This document shows, one piece after another, positions 10,002 to 22,974 of a stretch of 64,000 nucleotides of DNA (positions are counted from its first letter, which is position 1; every line of letters begins with the position of its first letter). A program made the translations under genes and the position numbers. The notes below the pieces were generated by a model. That model had not been told where the DNA came from. It saw only the letters and a list, made by a program, of their open reading frames with translations, and made no database searches. Source of the DNA: Tetracladium setigerum (taxonomy: Eukaryota > Ascomycota > Leotiomycetes > Helotiales); contig PZJY01000011.1 of NCBI GenBank assembly GCA_031472005.1, forward strand, positions 1-64,000. The letters run 5' to 3'.

Positions 10002-13000
10002 GATTTGCTAGGGGTTCCTAAGTGTTTTCGGTATATGGGTAATTTAATTATTTAATAAGGTAGTAGTTCCGGTTTCTAATTCGTTTATAGTCTAGGATTG
10101 TTTCTACTTTATATTCGGCGTCCGGGTTAACAAGTTAAATGTTTATATTAAGGGCTGGAGGCGCTCCTAGTGGTGCTTTCTCGAGGAGGGAAATATGGAA
10201 TCGGTTATATATTTTCCATGTCCTGGGTAGTTAGAGTTCGTAATTGACTGGTCCGATAACTTTTAAAATTTTAAACGGCCTTAACTTCTTATAATCTAAT
10301 TTATCGCTTAGTCTTTATGTATTAATATTTTTTCGTAATAAATAGACTTTATCCCCCTCTTTTAACGTAGGTCCCACTCCACGCTTTAAGTTATAATAAA
10401 TTGCTAATCGTTATAATAAAAATAAGATATCGGTAGCAAGTTCTTTATATAGGTTCTTTAACTGATCCACTCGGATATTAGCTACTTCTACGTTTTTAGT
10501 ATTGACTAACGGATAATTATATACCTTAAGGTTAAATCTAAAGTTCACGAAGAACGGTGATACACTCGTTATTTCTGTATTTGCGTTATTAAATGTAAAC
10601 TAGGCCAACGGTAAGAGTTCTACCTAGTTATCCTGTTTATAATTGACGTAGCAACGCAGGTAGGCTTCCATTGTTTAATTAATACGTTTTATCTGACCAT
10701 CGGTTTAGGGATAAAAAGCGGTTAATATTTTCTTTTTAATCCTAAGCTTGGCTATTAATGATGTCTAGAACTTTAATTTAAATAGTTTATCGCGGTCCGA
10801 GAGGATTTCATCCGGTACTCCGTGTTATATAATGATTTATCGGATAAACGTGTTAGCTATTTGCTCGGTTGTACTTAATTCGAAGTATAGTATTATATAT
10901 GCGTATTTAATTAGGAGGCACGTTATAACGAGGATCGAATCGTATACGACTCCCGTTATAGGATCTTTAGAGGGTAGCAGCTTAATAATAAAGTCGAGAG
11001 CTATCGATCCCTATAGTCGTGTCGGGGTTATAGGTGATTTTATAAGTCTATACGGAGCGTGTCGAGATGACTTGTTCCGTATATATGTATCGCATTGAGT
11101 TATAACCTCTTTAATTATGTTCTTAATCTTAGGGAAGTAGTATTTCCTAAATAGCCTCGCGAGGGTCTTAGCTATTCCTTAATGCCTATAAGCTGGCAGC
11201 TTATATTATTATTATACGAAGGCTTTTCGTACTCCGGTTAGAATGTAAGTTCTTTCTTAAAAGAGTAGTAATCCTTCCACGTTCCTTAAGAATCCGTTTC
11301 CTAATTCCTTCGTCTATTGTTTCGCAATAGGGTCTTAATCGTACCCCTTTCGAATAAGTTCTTCGAAGGTTCGATCCTTAAGTCGCATAATAGCGGCTAT
11401 TTGCACTCGGTTATATACTAAGGAGGACCCGTCTTATCGGAGTATTACTCCTGAAGGCGAGGTCTTATTACTTATATATTCTGGTTTTTTATTAAGTGCA
11501 TCGGCTCGAGCGTTCTCGGAGCCTTTAATATATCGAATATTGAAGTTATATAACGAAAGTGTTTCGGCCCATCGGACTTGTCGCCTATTAAGTTCTTTAA
11601 TCGTTATGAAATAAATAAGATTCTTATAATTAGAAAGAATATCTATCTTCGTAAACGACCCTTCTAAGTATACCTTCTATTCTCGTAACGCCATAATAAT
11701 TTACAAGTAACTCCTTATCGTAAATCTTATAATTAAGTTCCGCGGATATAAGTTTTCTTAAGAAGAATATGACTAGTCGCTAGCGACTATCTTCGCCGGG
11801 TTAACTATAGACTACTCTAATAGCGAAGTCCGACGAGTCCGTTTCCACCCGTTTTAGTTTCGTGGGGTCGTAGTGTCTAAGAATTAATTCCTTAGCGAAT
11901 ATTTCTTTTAGCGTGTCTATAGCTTTTTAAGCTTTAAGAGTCCATTCGAATGTTTAATCTTTATAAGTGAGGTCCGTAAGTGGTTTCGCAATTGCTAAGT
12001 AGTTCTTAATATAGCGTCGGTAATAATTATAAAAACTTAAGAAACTTTGTGTTTCTTTTATATTTATTAGTGATTCCCACTTAAGTACTGCTTTGACCTT
12101 ATCTAGGTCCATTTCGAATCCGTTTATAATGATAATATATTTATAAAACTTAACTCGTTCTATTAAGAAGTGGCATTTGTTTAGGCTAACTTTTAAATAA
12201 TGTTTTCGTAAAGCTTAAAAAACTAGCCTGACGTGCTTCTCGTGTTTAGCGACGTCCTTTAAATAGATAAGGATATCGTCGAGGTAAACAATATAAAATA
12301 CGTCGATATATTCTCGTAAAGCATTATTAATTAATCGTTAGAAGGTGGCTAGGGCATTATATAATCCGAAGTGCATTATTAGGAACTTATATAATCCCCA
12401 TTAGGTACGAAAAGTAGTCTTACTTTCGTCGCCTTCCTTTATTCTTATAAGATTAAAGGCTAACTTTAGGTCGATCTAGGTAAAGATCTTCGATCCTTAT
12501 ATCTTGTCCCTTAGATCGTCGAGTAGTGGTAGCGAATAACGATCTTTAATAGTGTGGTCGTTTAGTTTTCGCTAATTCATAACCGGGCGTCGTTTATTAG
12601 TTCTAGGTTTTAGTATAAAGAAGATAAGTGCTCCCCACGGAGATTTAGATTCCCTAATATATCCTTTTATTAATATTTCGTCGATAAAGATTTTAAGCGT
12701 CCTCGAGTCCGTATCGTTTATTTTACGTAATGGTTCGCAAATCGGTTTTACGTCTTCTTTTAGGATAATCTCGTGATCTTAATCCTAGTGTATTAGTAAT
12801 ATTATGAGATCTTATACCTTGGTGAATAAGTCTCGGAATTCCTCGTATTATTTTGGTAATAATACCTCTTTCGTACCCTCTTTTAATAAGCGTATAGGTT
12901 TAGTTACTTTTAGCCTTTATTAACCTATAAACTCGTCCTTATCTAGTTATAAGATAGTTCGTTCCTTTTCGCAATTATACCTCTTAAAGTCCACCATTCT

Positions 13001-15413
13001 ATTTATCTAATTAATCATTAAGTTATAAGCCTTAAGTTAAGGTAATCCCAGGATAACATTATATAAGATATTAATAATATCGAACGTGATTTCTTCCTTA
13101 TATCCTAAGTGTATAACCATAATAAGAGGAATTGTTTATAATTCCACTTCTCCACTATTATAATTAATTTTAGATCCATCGATTATAACGAGTTAATAAG
13201 GTTTCCCTTTAATATAAGTGGCGACTATATATTTCTTAGTTAACGTTATAGATATAAAGTTTCTTATAAATCTTAAATTAATCATTACTATAACTAGTCT
13301 TAAGATCTAAGGGATCTTAACGTCTAGTTTTAATTATCCGTACCCGGCTACGTATAGCTCTCGGGGCGATTCTTCGTATAGATTTTCATATTTCTCGCCG
13401 GAGTCTCTAGCGTTTATCTATTAATAGAAACTTCCGTCGAGTACGTTCTGCTATTCGAGGACTATTCCTTTATAACTAGTGATAATGTACACGTGTCCTT
13501 TAATAAGTGTGGGTGTTTTAGGTTCCATGCTTTCGAAGTAATATTGGCATGAATCCGCGATATTATTCTAGGTACGGAGTCGTTCACTCTATGCCCGGAT
13601 AACTTATCGCTCTCCTTCTTTTGGAGTAAGCAGTTCCCGATAGTAAGGTGGAGTTTCATTAGGTAAGTCTTATATATAAATCTTAATACTATTATATTGT
13701 CGGTCTTTTCCTTGGACGTAGATCCATCCGATGCGATCTTCGTCCTTATATACGACTTCCTAGATTTAGCTATATGCTGGTCCTCCGAAAGGTAGCGTGC
13801 TTAGTTCATTATAAATAGGTCTTAAGGGGTTTATTTAACATATCCATTCCCTTTTAGAAGTGAGGTGTTCTTCCCTTTAGATAACTATCTATTATTCCTT
13901 TATTATAGGGTGGTTAGCTCGTCGGACTTCCCGTTAGACTTCTTCCTCTATGGGGTCGGGAACCTGGTCGCTACGCATTTAATACTTATTATTATGGGCG
14001 TCTATCCTTAGTCCGTTAGAACATTTACAGAATAATCCGTTCTAGCCACGCTCGCAATATCCCGTAGTCTATATTTTACGTTTTAAGACTTTCATTAACT
14101 TATCGTCGGGATAGAGGTAATAAAGACCTCCTCTGTTCCGATCGCAACATCCGGTGGGGGCCCTTAGGAACTGCTCCCTAAAAGGGTCCTTATAAACCGG
14201 GGTATAATCGTCGTCGTAGTCCATAGTAAGGCATTCGCATATAATGCTTTCGCATTTGTCGTATCTTTCCTTCCTTTATTCCTCCTAATTATAGCGTTCG
14301 CTATTGATTCCGTCTTCGGGAACCGTAGGAGGGTCTACTCGCTAATAGACGTAAAGATAGAATCCGCAAGTGGGGCATTTCTATTAAAGTAATCTTCCCT
14401 AATTGCGTTCACGCGTATTCTTCTTTCCTTTTAAGACTATAATAGCCATACTTATTTATCGGATTTCAAGGGATACGGCTTGCTTCTTCCATCTTGTTTT
14501 CCCTTTTTTATAAGAGTTTGCTCAGTGGCCCGCATGTCCACATTTAAAGCAAAGTCCCTCCTTCCTTCATTTCTCCATTACTTCCTTTAAAAGCTATTTC
14601 TTTAATTGAAACTTAGGTTTCTTTTAGATTGCATCTAATTCTATTGGCCGAGGTCTATAGTAGTTACTGCTCTAGATATTTCGTCCTTAGTAGCGAGGTT
14701 TCTTAAGGGTTCCGTGATAATTCTTAGGAATCCCATATCCTTACTCCATCAGACGTTCCGTGATGCGTTAGTCGAAATGGAGTGCCTTTTTAATCATTTC
14801 GGCTAATTCATCTGGTCGTTTAGGCAATCGATAGATCTCGTCCTTAATGTTTACTTTTAATCCCGAGTAGAACTAAGAATTAGCGGCGATGTTATCCCAA
14901 GCTAGGATAGCTTGTAATCGTTAAAACTCAGCGACGTACTTAGCGATAATGGTTATTTGGCGAAGCTTTCGCAAGCTAATATCCGCGGCAAATTCTTAGT
15001 CTTGATCCCTGAAGATCTAAGTGATACCTTATTCGAACCCATCCCATGAGTTGAATAGGGTGCGGGTGAATGGCTCGGCGTCGGTATTAACTAGTTTAGG
15101 CGGATTAATGTTTTCCATAACGTCGTTTAAGTGAGGCTCGACCCAGTCAAAGGCTAGTCCTCGCAAGAACGAAGCGGCCTATATAGTTCGTTCGGCGGCG
15201 CTAGAGAACTTATCTTTATTAAATACCCAATAGAGTTTACATTAGGTGAGGAATTCTCGGAGCTTAGAACGTTATCCGTGATAAAGGTCGGGTAGCTTTC
15301 CCTTTGGCGAAGCTAACTAAATCCCGTTATCACTAGTCAGAGTGGCGGTGGGTGGTCCTCGGGAAGACATCGTGGTGTACTATGAGTCGGGTCTCTAGAG
15401 AAGGTGCTTAAAG

Positions 15414-15889
15414 TGTAACGGTTACTATTTACACGGAAGTAAATAGCTAAGTTAAGTTAATATTCGTCGATAAAGAGCGGATCACAAGTACGGCAATAGA
15501 TTAATTACTAGAATAAAAGATATTCGATTTAAGTTGAGCACGAAGTTCCTATTTAATGAAAACTATCTTATCCTTATATATAATCTTCGTTCTCTTAGAG
15601 TCGAGAAGTCGACTAAGTCGATACCATCGACCCGTCGACACCGTCGACTCCCGAGAGTCGACATGTCTTGGCATGAACACATGTCGACCCAATCACGTGA
15701 CTAGGCCCACAGCTTACTATTGCCTTTTCACCTACATAATTAATACTACTATTACTAATCCTATAAGTTCTCTGTGGAGTGGTTCCTGGGAGCCTTACTC
15801 CCAGGATCCATAGTGCTCCCGAGCCTCAGGCTCCCAGGATCCAGTGTGCTCCTGGGGGTCACTTGACTCCCAGGATCACGTTCGTAACA
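15414..15889 (-). repeat. 5' LTR of element B (476 bp)
   Basis: On the minus strand it begins TGTTACGAACGTGATCC and ends AACCGTTACA, followed by CTTTAAGCACC. It carries repeated GGATCCTGGGAG blocks and the GAGCCTGAGGCTC palindrome. It is the better preserved of the pair, with fewer C-to-T and G-to-A changes than the left LTR. Confidence 0.92.
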
Positions 15890-16874
15890 GGTGGCCAACT
15901 TATCTATATTTATAATAGAGTTGATTTTCCCGGCGGCGTTTCTTTTCTTCCGCTAAAAGTGGTTTTTAGCCTTTCTAAGTTATATTAACTTAGTGGGAAC
16001 GTCCTTAATATTAGCTTTAATGGTGTGGTCTCCTCCGCTAGCTATCGTTAAGTCTTCGTTCCTTATTATCCCTCTTTCTTAAGCTATTCCCTTTCCTAGC
16101 TTTATATAACCGATTATCTAATTAAATAACGTGTTTAATTAAAGTATTTAAGTTTAAGAATAATCCTCTTAACCTAGCGAGTTCTTCTTTAAGGTGGGGC
16201 TTTAATCCTCTTTTATAAAGTTCTAAAAGGGCTATAATATCCCATCCCGTCTTAACTTCATAACGTTAAAACTCGGTGGAGTAATTTATAATAAATCTAA
16301 TTTACTTATAATTTAATAGTTTTTAAATTATAACTTAAATTACGTTAAAGTCTTTAAATATTTTCTTAATTTCTTCTTTAAATCCCTCTTAACTTTTAAA
16401 GATAACTTAAGTCTTAGCCATTATCTTTCCGTTAGTCCGATACTTATAAAAGTTTATAAGGAATAATTCTATTTAATCCTAAGTAATTAATTTAAGGAAA
16501 GAGGCCGCGTAAAGGCTCTTAACGAAGATAGTAACGAATTTCTCTTTATTAAAAGAGAAGTAGATTTCTATTTAAAGGATAAAAGTATTTAAGCTCTTTC
16601 TAATACCGTTGAACTTATCGGGTTAAGAGACTCGCACGGCTTCCTTAAGTTTAAAAGGAGCCGGATTGTCCTCTCCGTCGTCGGAGTCATTATCGTCATT
16701 AACGTCTATCTTATCATTAGCACTAGGGGCGTCCTCGGGTTCCTTCCCTTTAAGACTACCACTACTAGTAAGGGTAAGGTCGATTTTACTAATATTAATG
16801 CTAGCACTGCTAGTGTTTCCGGTTATAAGGGCCATTATTAATATCGTTCTTACTTTAGTAAAAGGTGCTTAAAG

Positions 16875-17320
16875 TGTCACGGTTCTGATTATACTAATTA
16901 AAGTGAGTTCGAAGTCGAGGGTTTATTTATTAGTTAAAGTAAGGAAGTTAATCACTAAGTAATTATAAATATAATAAGCTAATATAAATAATGTATAATC
17001 CTAATTTAAATATTAAGTTAAGCACGAAGCTCTTATTTAATGAAATACTATTCCTTCTTATATAAATCCCTTCGTCACACTTAAAGTCCCGAACTATAAA
17101 GTCCTAAATATTAGAGTCCGACTCCATTAATTAGACTCCTTACTTAGCGGACTCTATCACGTGATTACCTAAGTTATTACTATTAATCCTTTTCCCATGA
17201 TTAAACTAGGTTACTAGAGTTCTTTATAGAGTAGTAATAATAAGCCACTTAGCTATATTAATTACTATAATGCTCCCGAGCCTCAGGCTCCTCACGTGCG
17301 CACAAGTCACGTTCGTAACA
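16875..17320 (-). repeat. 5' LTR of copy A3 (446 bp)
   Basis: Homologous to the A1 and A2 LTRs, with the minus strand starting TGTTACGAACGTGACTTG and ending CCGTGACA, then CTTTAAGCACC. It marks the right edge of family-A sequence. Confidence 0.82.
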
Positions 17321-18592
17321 CTTATCCTCTTACTATCTAAGGGGACACGCTTTTATTATATATACGTAATATGTGCTAAGAACGCTTAGGAACTAGGGTC
17401 CAGAGCGCTAACTCGCTAATAGCTAGCTCGATATTAAACACTAGTCATGCGACTTCTATTTCTTGTGATATTTCCTTAGTAGGTTATCTTGGTAATATTA
17501 TTTAAAGGTTACTTTTAACCTTGGGACTCCTAGTTTAAAGGATTTAGCTAGTTATTAACTAAGTATTTACTTATTTATTATTAAGGCGTAAGCTAGGATA
17601 AAGAATCCTAAAAGCTTTAATATAAGGCCAGTATCTTTTAAGGAAGGGTATATACTCTTATAATAAGCTAAAAGTACTCTCTTGACTAGTACGCAATTCG
17701 CTAATAATTATATATAAATAATACTTTCAGTAGTAGTCTTTAGCTTATAAACTGTTAAAATATAAGACTTGAAAACCCTTAACCCTTTAATTTTAGAATT
17801 AATTCGAGCGATTATCTGGTGTATTTCGGTCGCCTTTCCAGAATAGCTTTCTTAGAATTAATAAACAAAATAGTTAAGAAATATTAATAGAGTCTTAGTA
17901 TTTAGGCGACTATGCGGGACTGAAACATAGGTCGCTGGGGAACATAGCTTTTGCCCATTGGACCCGATCCCGCAAGGAGAGGGCGTATAAGCCGGGATAA
18001 GCGCGGCCGGGGCCAGAGGGCAGCGACCCGGCCAACTCCGGCTGCGCAACCTCGACGACTCCCGCCACCCGTTCCCGGACCCTAGCTAAACATGGTAGCC
18101 ACAGGGATAAAGTGATGGTACCCAGGCCTGGGTACTATGGGGTGTAGTAGTAGGACCTCCTTAGCACACTTATATAAAGTCGACCTGACCCCTCGGCTAA
18201 TCCACGTTAAGAAGTTGTATAGGGAAAAAAGTCGGCCTGGCCCAAGCCGAATTTAGTATTATAGATAGATTTCGCCTTCTTGTTGAGCGCTCCAAGGCAG
18301 ACAGGCAATCAGCCTAAATGAGATAAGCAGTCTGTCGTTGGCCGTCATTGGCAGGGCTGACTCCGCCAACGCAGTGTTGCATGTGGCTGTGATCACGCCC
18401 TTACCAGATACAAATGAGGCTGTCCCTCGACGCTAGAACTTCTCCGTGCTTTCCTTCACTATTTCGTGATTTTGATCAATTTCCAGTATATCAGCCATAT
18501 TATTGAACATTGTGGGTGCCTCGGAGTGTTAGTAGGGAAGTCCACAGTCCACTGTATGATTGTAGCAGCGCCTCCAAAGCGCGCTCTCCTCA
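17321..18592. other. Transition from RIP zone to normal-GC DNA; no gene seen
   Basis: 17321-17790 is AT-rich degenerate sequence. 17793-17975 is a third copy of the repeat found at 8290-8475. From about 17970 the DNA becomes GC-richer and unmutated. No convincing coding sequence is present; the small ORFs here have no recognisable features. The last few hundred bases should hold the promoter of the NACHT gene. Confidence 0.5.
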
Positions 18593-21500
18593 ATGGAACC
18601 ACTTGCCGCCCTCAGCCTTGCGGCATGCGTTGTGCAATTTCTAGATTTTGGATCTAAACTGGTCCGTGAGACGAAGGAAATAGCTGAGGGAGGCTCTACA
18701 GTTGGCGTGGAGCATTTGTCTCGCATTACTGTTGATCTAGTAGGCTTCAATTCGGCCTTGGACGAGCAGGTCAAGGCCAAGAGTTCTGTCGACGGAGTTG
18801 GTAAAGAAGACCAGGTAAGTTGTCTTCCTGTTACCTGCGAGGTTATTCCCTAATACTGATTAGGATCTACTCGACCTGGCCGAGCAGTGCAATGTGGTCG
18901 CTCAAGAGCTCATCGCTTGTTTGAACAAAGTCACCAGCAGCAGCAAGAAGAAAGACAGATGGGCCAGTGTGCGGGCAGCTTTGAGAACAGCACTCAGTAG
19001 GGACCGCATCAAAGAACTCTCCGAAAGACTGAGAGACTTTCGGGAACAACTTACACTTAGAGTGCTGCTACTGCTCAACTCCCATGGGTCACTACAGAAT
19101 CAGAAGCTTGGTGCCATTAGCGATAAGAGCAATGAGATTATCGAAGTTGTCTCAATCAATGGCACTGTTGTGCGAGATCAGTTGAAATCTCAAGAGGATC
19201 TGCTAAAGATTCAAGGTGATTCTTTGGCAGGTTGGCTGGATGGACAGAAAAAGGATGCAGAGCAGCGGCATGCAGAGACTCTCGCTGCAATTTTGACCAC
19301 TCGAGATGGTACATCAACGACATTGACCGGACCGGATCAGCAGTTTAACAAATCCTTGCAATTGAAGCAGCAGCGGAATTCGGAGGCTCCACCAACAGTA
19401 ACGATATACTGGGACGCAGCTCTCGATGCCAAGGACGATGCGCAACAGCTCCTATCAGGATTCAGGACAGAAACGGGCGACGAGTTAAAGACCCTAGTTC
19501 CTCGGATTTTGGATGCACTTCACTTCAGAAGAATCGCCGATCGACGAGCTGCTATTACACCAGCTTACAAACAGACTTTTCAGTGGATATATTCGGAGCC
19601 TGTGGCTGGGGAAAAGCCCTGGGATAGTTTCATCCATTGGTTAAAACATGGTAGAGACTGCTACTGGGTCAACGGTAAAGCAGGATCTGGGAAGTCCACT
19701 TTAATGAGATACGTGTTGGAAGACCCTCGCACAATAAAAGCATTGAAAGAGTGGGCTGGTTCCTCACAACTTGTCGTCAGCTCCTTCTTTTTCTGGAATG
19801 CCGGGACATCACTTCAAAAGTCCCAAGCCGGTCTCCTCCGTTCTTTACTCCTAGATGTTCTCTCTAAAAAGCCAGAACTTGTTCTCACCCTTTTCCCAGA
19901 TGTTTGCCGATCTATTCTGGCTGGGAAACTGCCAGATCCTCTCGAACTATCATCCATTGAGCTGCAAAAGGCGTTTTCCATGCTCTTCTCCACACCCAAA
20001 ACCTTCAAAGTCTGCTTCATAGTAGACGGTCTTGATGAATACGATGGAGATCACACAGAAATTTGCGAGCTCTTTTCTCAATTGGCAGTGTCCGACGATG
20101 CGAAAGTGTTACTATCAAGTCGACCGATACCCTCATATGTTCATGCATTCGCTTCGTGTCCCACACTACGTCTCCAGGACCTCACTCACAATGACGTTAA
20201 GTGGTACGTCAACGGTAAACTCGGCCAGGATGCGTTGATGCAAAGACTTGAAAAAGCAGAACCAGGTGTTGCGTCCAGGCTGACCGACGGCATCACTTTA
20301 AAAGCCTCCGGAGTTTTCCTCTGGGTGAGGCTGGTAGTCAGAAGTCTACTCAGCGGACTTCAAGATTACGACACTCAAGCCGATCTACTCCACAAGTTGG
20401 AAGAACTGCCTCCAGACCTCGAGAAGCTCTACGATCACATGATGCATTCTATGAATGCTTCAAGTCGCCAGCAAGGCTCCAAGCTACTGCAACTAGTCCT
20501 TAGGAGCATGCAGATTCAAGACGACTATCCGATGACAGTCCTTCAACTCTCCTTCGCTGAAGACGAGGACTACCTCAGCGCAGTCGGCAAAAGACCTGTA
20601 CTACTTGCAGCTGACGCGGAGGCCTGGAGATGTGAATCTACTGAAGGGCGACTACGAAGCCGCTGCTGCGGGTTTCTTGAAGTTCACGACCCTCCTCCAT
20701 CGCGAGAACTCCGCTCTGGCGCACTGGTTGGATTTCTCCATCGAACGGTCATAGAGTATCTAAAGATACCGGATGTTCACCAAGCAATTTTTGCTTTAAC
20801 GGAGGGCTCGACTTTTGACGTTGACAAGGCGCTCTTGAACTCTTCTCTCGCGGAGATGAAAGCGAAACCCCCAGTGACCGGCCCGCCACTTGAAGACTGT
20901 ACGGCATTCATTAGCATGCTGAGAATTCTCTCGTATGGGCAACATCTGAATGATAAAATAGGAGCATATCAGACAACATATCTGCCTGAAACACTCAACA
21001 CAATGGCTTACTACTGGCCTCATCATAGTAAGACACGTTTCTATGATATGGCAGCTGACGCAGCACCCAAATGCCGGCGATTAATGGTGGCCTACCCTCT
21101 TTCTTTCATTTTTTCAGCCTCGTATCATTGCAAAACCCCGGTATTCACACGAGTTCTTCAATTTTATGAGGTACAAGAGAAGGAGTCCAAGCACCAAAAT
21201 GACAAAAGTAACGGCATTATCGTTGAGTATGAAGATTATGCTCAGATCAACCAGCCTGGTCTATTCCAAGGATGGAGAACATTGCTTTCAGCTTATATGC
21301 TGAGCCAATTCGCTGTCGAGAATGTCCCGTCCTTCCGAATCTCAACTTCCCAAAATATTCTCGCCTCCATAACGGACCCAAATATGAAAGTGCACCTCCG
21401 CGCTCCTGCGTCAAAATACTGGCAAATGTTCTGGGAGAATTCCGACAATCCTCAAGGAAGCGAGTGGACGTGTTGGCAATTCCTCTTGAACTACATCTTG

Positions 21501-22409
21501 AGATTGCTAAATCCTAACAAGGAGGGGGGAAATGCGAAACTGGTCGACCCCTCGATCGTTGAATCTCTCTTGACTCTGATCCAGGGAATGCTTGAAGCAG
21601 GCGCTGAGGTCAATGCCACAATAATCGGAGAGGAGGAATTAGTCACACAGGGACGAACCTCCCGTTTAGCGAGGCGGGAGTACTCCGCCTACGCGATTTT
21701 GCAAATTTGGATGTTCCATGTCTGGCAGGCTCTTGCATCTTCCAAAGCTCGCTCGAGGGCGACGCTGACTGAACAGAGTGGAACTGCACGTCTTGATTAT
21801 GCCTTGGCGGAGAAAATGTGTTGCATAGAGAAAGACTTCAAAGATGCCGGAGGGGTGATTGTTGCTCGCGCCATTCAGCAACCTACGTCGCATCATCACA
21901 GGGAGCCGACAATTAAAGTACCGGCCACGCCTTTACTCAAGGCACCTGAAACAAATGGGAATGTGCTACAGCCCAGTGAGAACGCCACGAGAAGGATGAA
22001 GGGACCAGACGTAAACAAGAAAGTTGGAAATGTAGTTGGTGAGAGCACGTGGTACAGCGGGCTCAATATCCCAACTGCAGAACCATCACCATGGGTCATC
22101 TTTCGAGATTCGCACCATATCGCCTTGGAAGAATCCACTACACTCTCGCCGCAACAAGAGCTGAAGATTCAAGAACAGAAAGAGGCAGTTGTGGAATTGA
22201 GTCGAGAAAGGAGATGGGAACAAACGCCAAGATTGAAACGAATTGAGCTTCTTGAGATTGAAGAGCGAGAGATGGCTTATAAACTCGCGAGGACTCCATT
22301 GGCGCCAAAAGATGAGAGACAACTTTTAACGCAGATAAGGAGATTGGACCTTCAGAAGCAGACGAAGATTATGGAGTGCGTGAATGCATTGAAGGAATCT
22401 GGAGGGTGA
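18593..22409 (+). CDS. NACHT-domain STAND NTPase (fungal NLR-like)
   Basis: Two exons, 18593-18814 and 18864-22409, joined across a 49-bp intron in phase 0, give about 1255 residues. The N-terminus (MEPLAALSLAACVVQFLDFG) is the helical leader common in fungal STAND proteins. A Walker A motif (GKAGSGKST) lies at about 345-353, preceded by YWVN, and a Walker B motif (VDGLDEYDG) at about 461-469. A large helical region after the NACHT module resembles the extension often annotated as DUF7791. No ankyrin, WD40 or TPR repeats are visible. The last 120 residues are strongly charged and probably coiled-coil. Family knowledge: such proteins are ATP/GTP-driven switches in heterokaryon incompatibility or innate-type responses; the ligand here is unknown. 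The gene is intact and sits just inside the transposon zone. A fragment is duplicated at 36060-36203. Confidence 0.92.
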
Positions 22410-22974
22410 ATGCCACTTTGGATGGTTCTGCTGGCCACGAAGTCGTGTGGAATGATTAACAAAATGGATTTAAAATCAACATAAGCAGAGAACTCTTGCA
22501 AAAGATTGGAAACGGGTTTCCGGGCCAAATTTGGTAAGAAACTGTAGTTGGGTGTTCCATTGCTCCGTGGAAGCTACTATAACGCGCCTTTCCCGATAGT
22601 GGGTTCTCTATCACGTGATCGAGTGACCGGATGGCTAAATTGGTGATGAAATGATGAATTCGGTAGGAGTGAGTGAATCAGTGAGTTGGTGACGAAAGTG
22701 ATGAATTTGAGGGGGTGAATATGCTTGATTAAGGATGAAGAACAGACTGAAGAAATGAAGCTGTGCTATAAGGGCCTTATATATATGCAAATCATGGAGA
22801 TTTGGCATTATCGGTTTACTTAATAATTCGAATACGCCTTCTGATGGCATATACCTTGCATTTGATGCAAAACATGCCGTAAAATATGCTGTAAAATAGG
22901 CTGATGCAAAACAGGCCAAAACAGGTGAATTTGGGTGAATTCACAGGTTCAACACTATCTGAATCTATAGTGAG
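22410..22974. other. Intergenic, contains a 165-bp dispersed repeat copy
   Basis: There is no gene. 22624-22790 is the inverted partner of 39609-39774 (see that entry). The segment 22840-22920 has short direct repeats around GATGCAAAACA and GTAAAATA. A convincing transcription unit is not visible. Confidence 0.5.
22624..22790 (-). repeat. Dispersed 165-bp repeat, copy 1 (minus)
   Basis: The reverse complement of this stretch matches 39609-39774 over its whole length with scattered differences. Shared landmarks are TATATAAGGCCCTTAT, TCATTTCTTCAGTC, AATCAAGCATATTCACCCC and TTCATCATTTCATCA. It looks like a core promoter with TATA box and 5' leader, but no ORF follows. The parent element is unknown. 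Confidence 0.75.

Larger units (their letters stand above)
8791..15889 (-). mobile_element. Full-length Ty3/gypsy chromovirus (family B), RIP-inactivated
   Basis: About 7.1 kb between two 476-bp LTRs, flanked by GGTGG at 8786-8790 and 15890-15894. Transcription is right to left. A gag start codon lies at 15370, then a zinc-knuckle relic near 14525-14560 (CFKCGHAGH followed by a stop where Trp is usual). RT carries YIVYLDDILIY near 12265-12300. A C-terminal chromodomain lies at about 10015-10135 (EYKVETILDYKRIRNRNYY, with two Trp codons now stops). A polypurine tract (AAAAGGGGGATAA) abuts the 3' LTR. The chromodomain places it among chromoviruses. Trp-to-stop changes fit G-to-A RIP. It cannot encode an active polyprotein. 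Confidence 0.92.
8476..17320 (-). mobile_element. Ty3/gypsy family A, copy A3, split by element B
   Basis: Two family-A pieces flank the inserted chromovirus. The left piece (8476-8790) matches A2 from about 5326 to 5640. The right piece (15890-16874) continues without a gap through the zinc-knuckle region and gag (start codon near 16835) into the 5' LTR at 16875-17320. The copy is truncated in pol on the left. The five bases GGTGG are present on both sides of element B, so A3 is older than B. Frames are broken by stops, as expected of RIP. Confidence 0.82.

Noticed and set aside
10832..11098. Plus-strand ORF of 88 codons inside element B
   Set aside because: Antisense to integrase-region sequence; chance ORF in RIP-mutated DNA.
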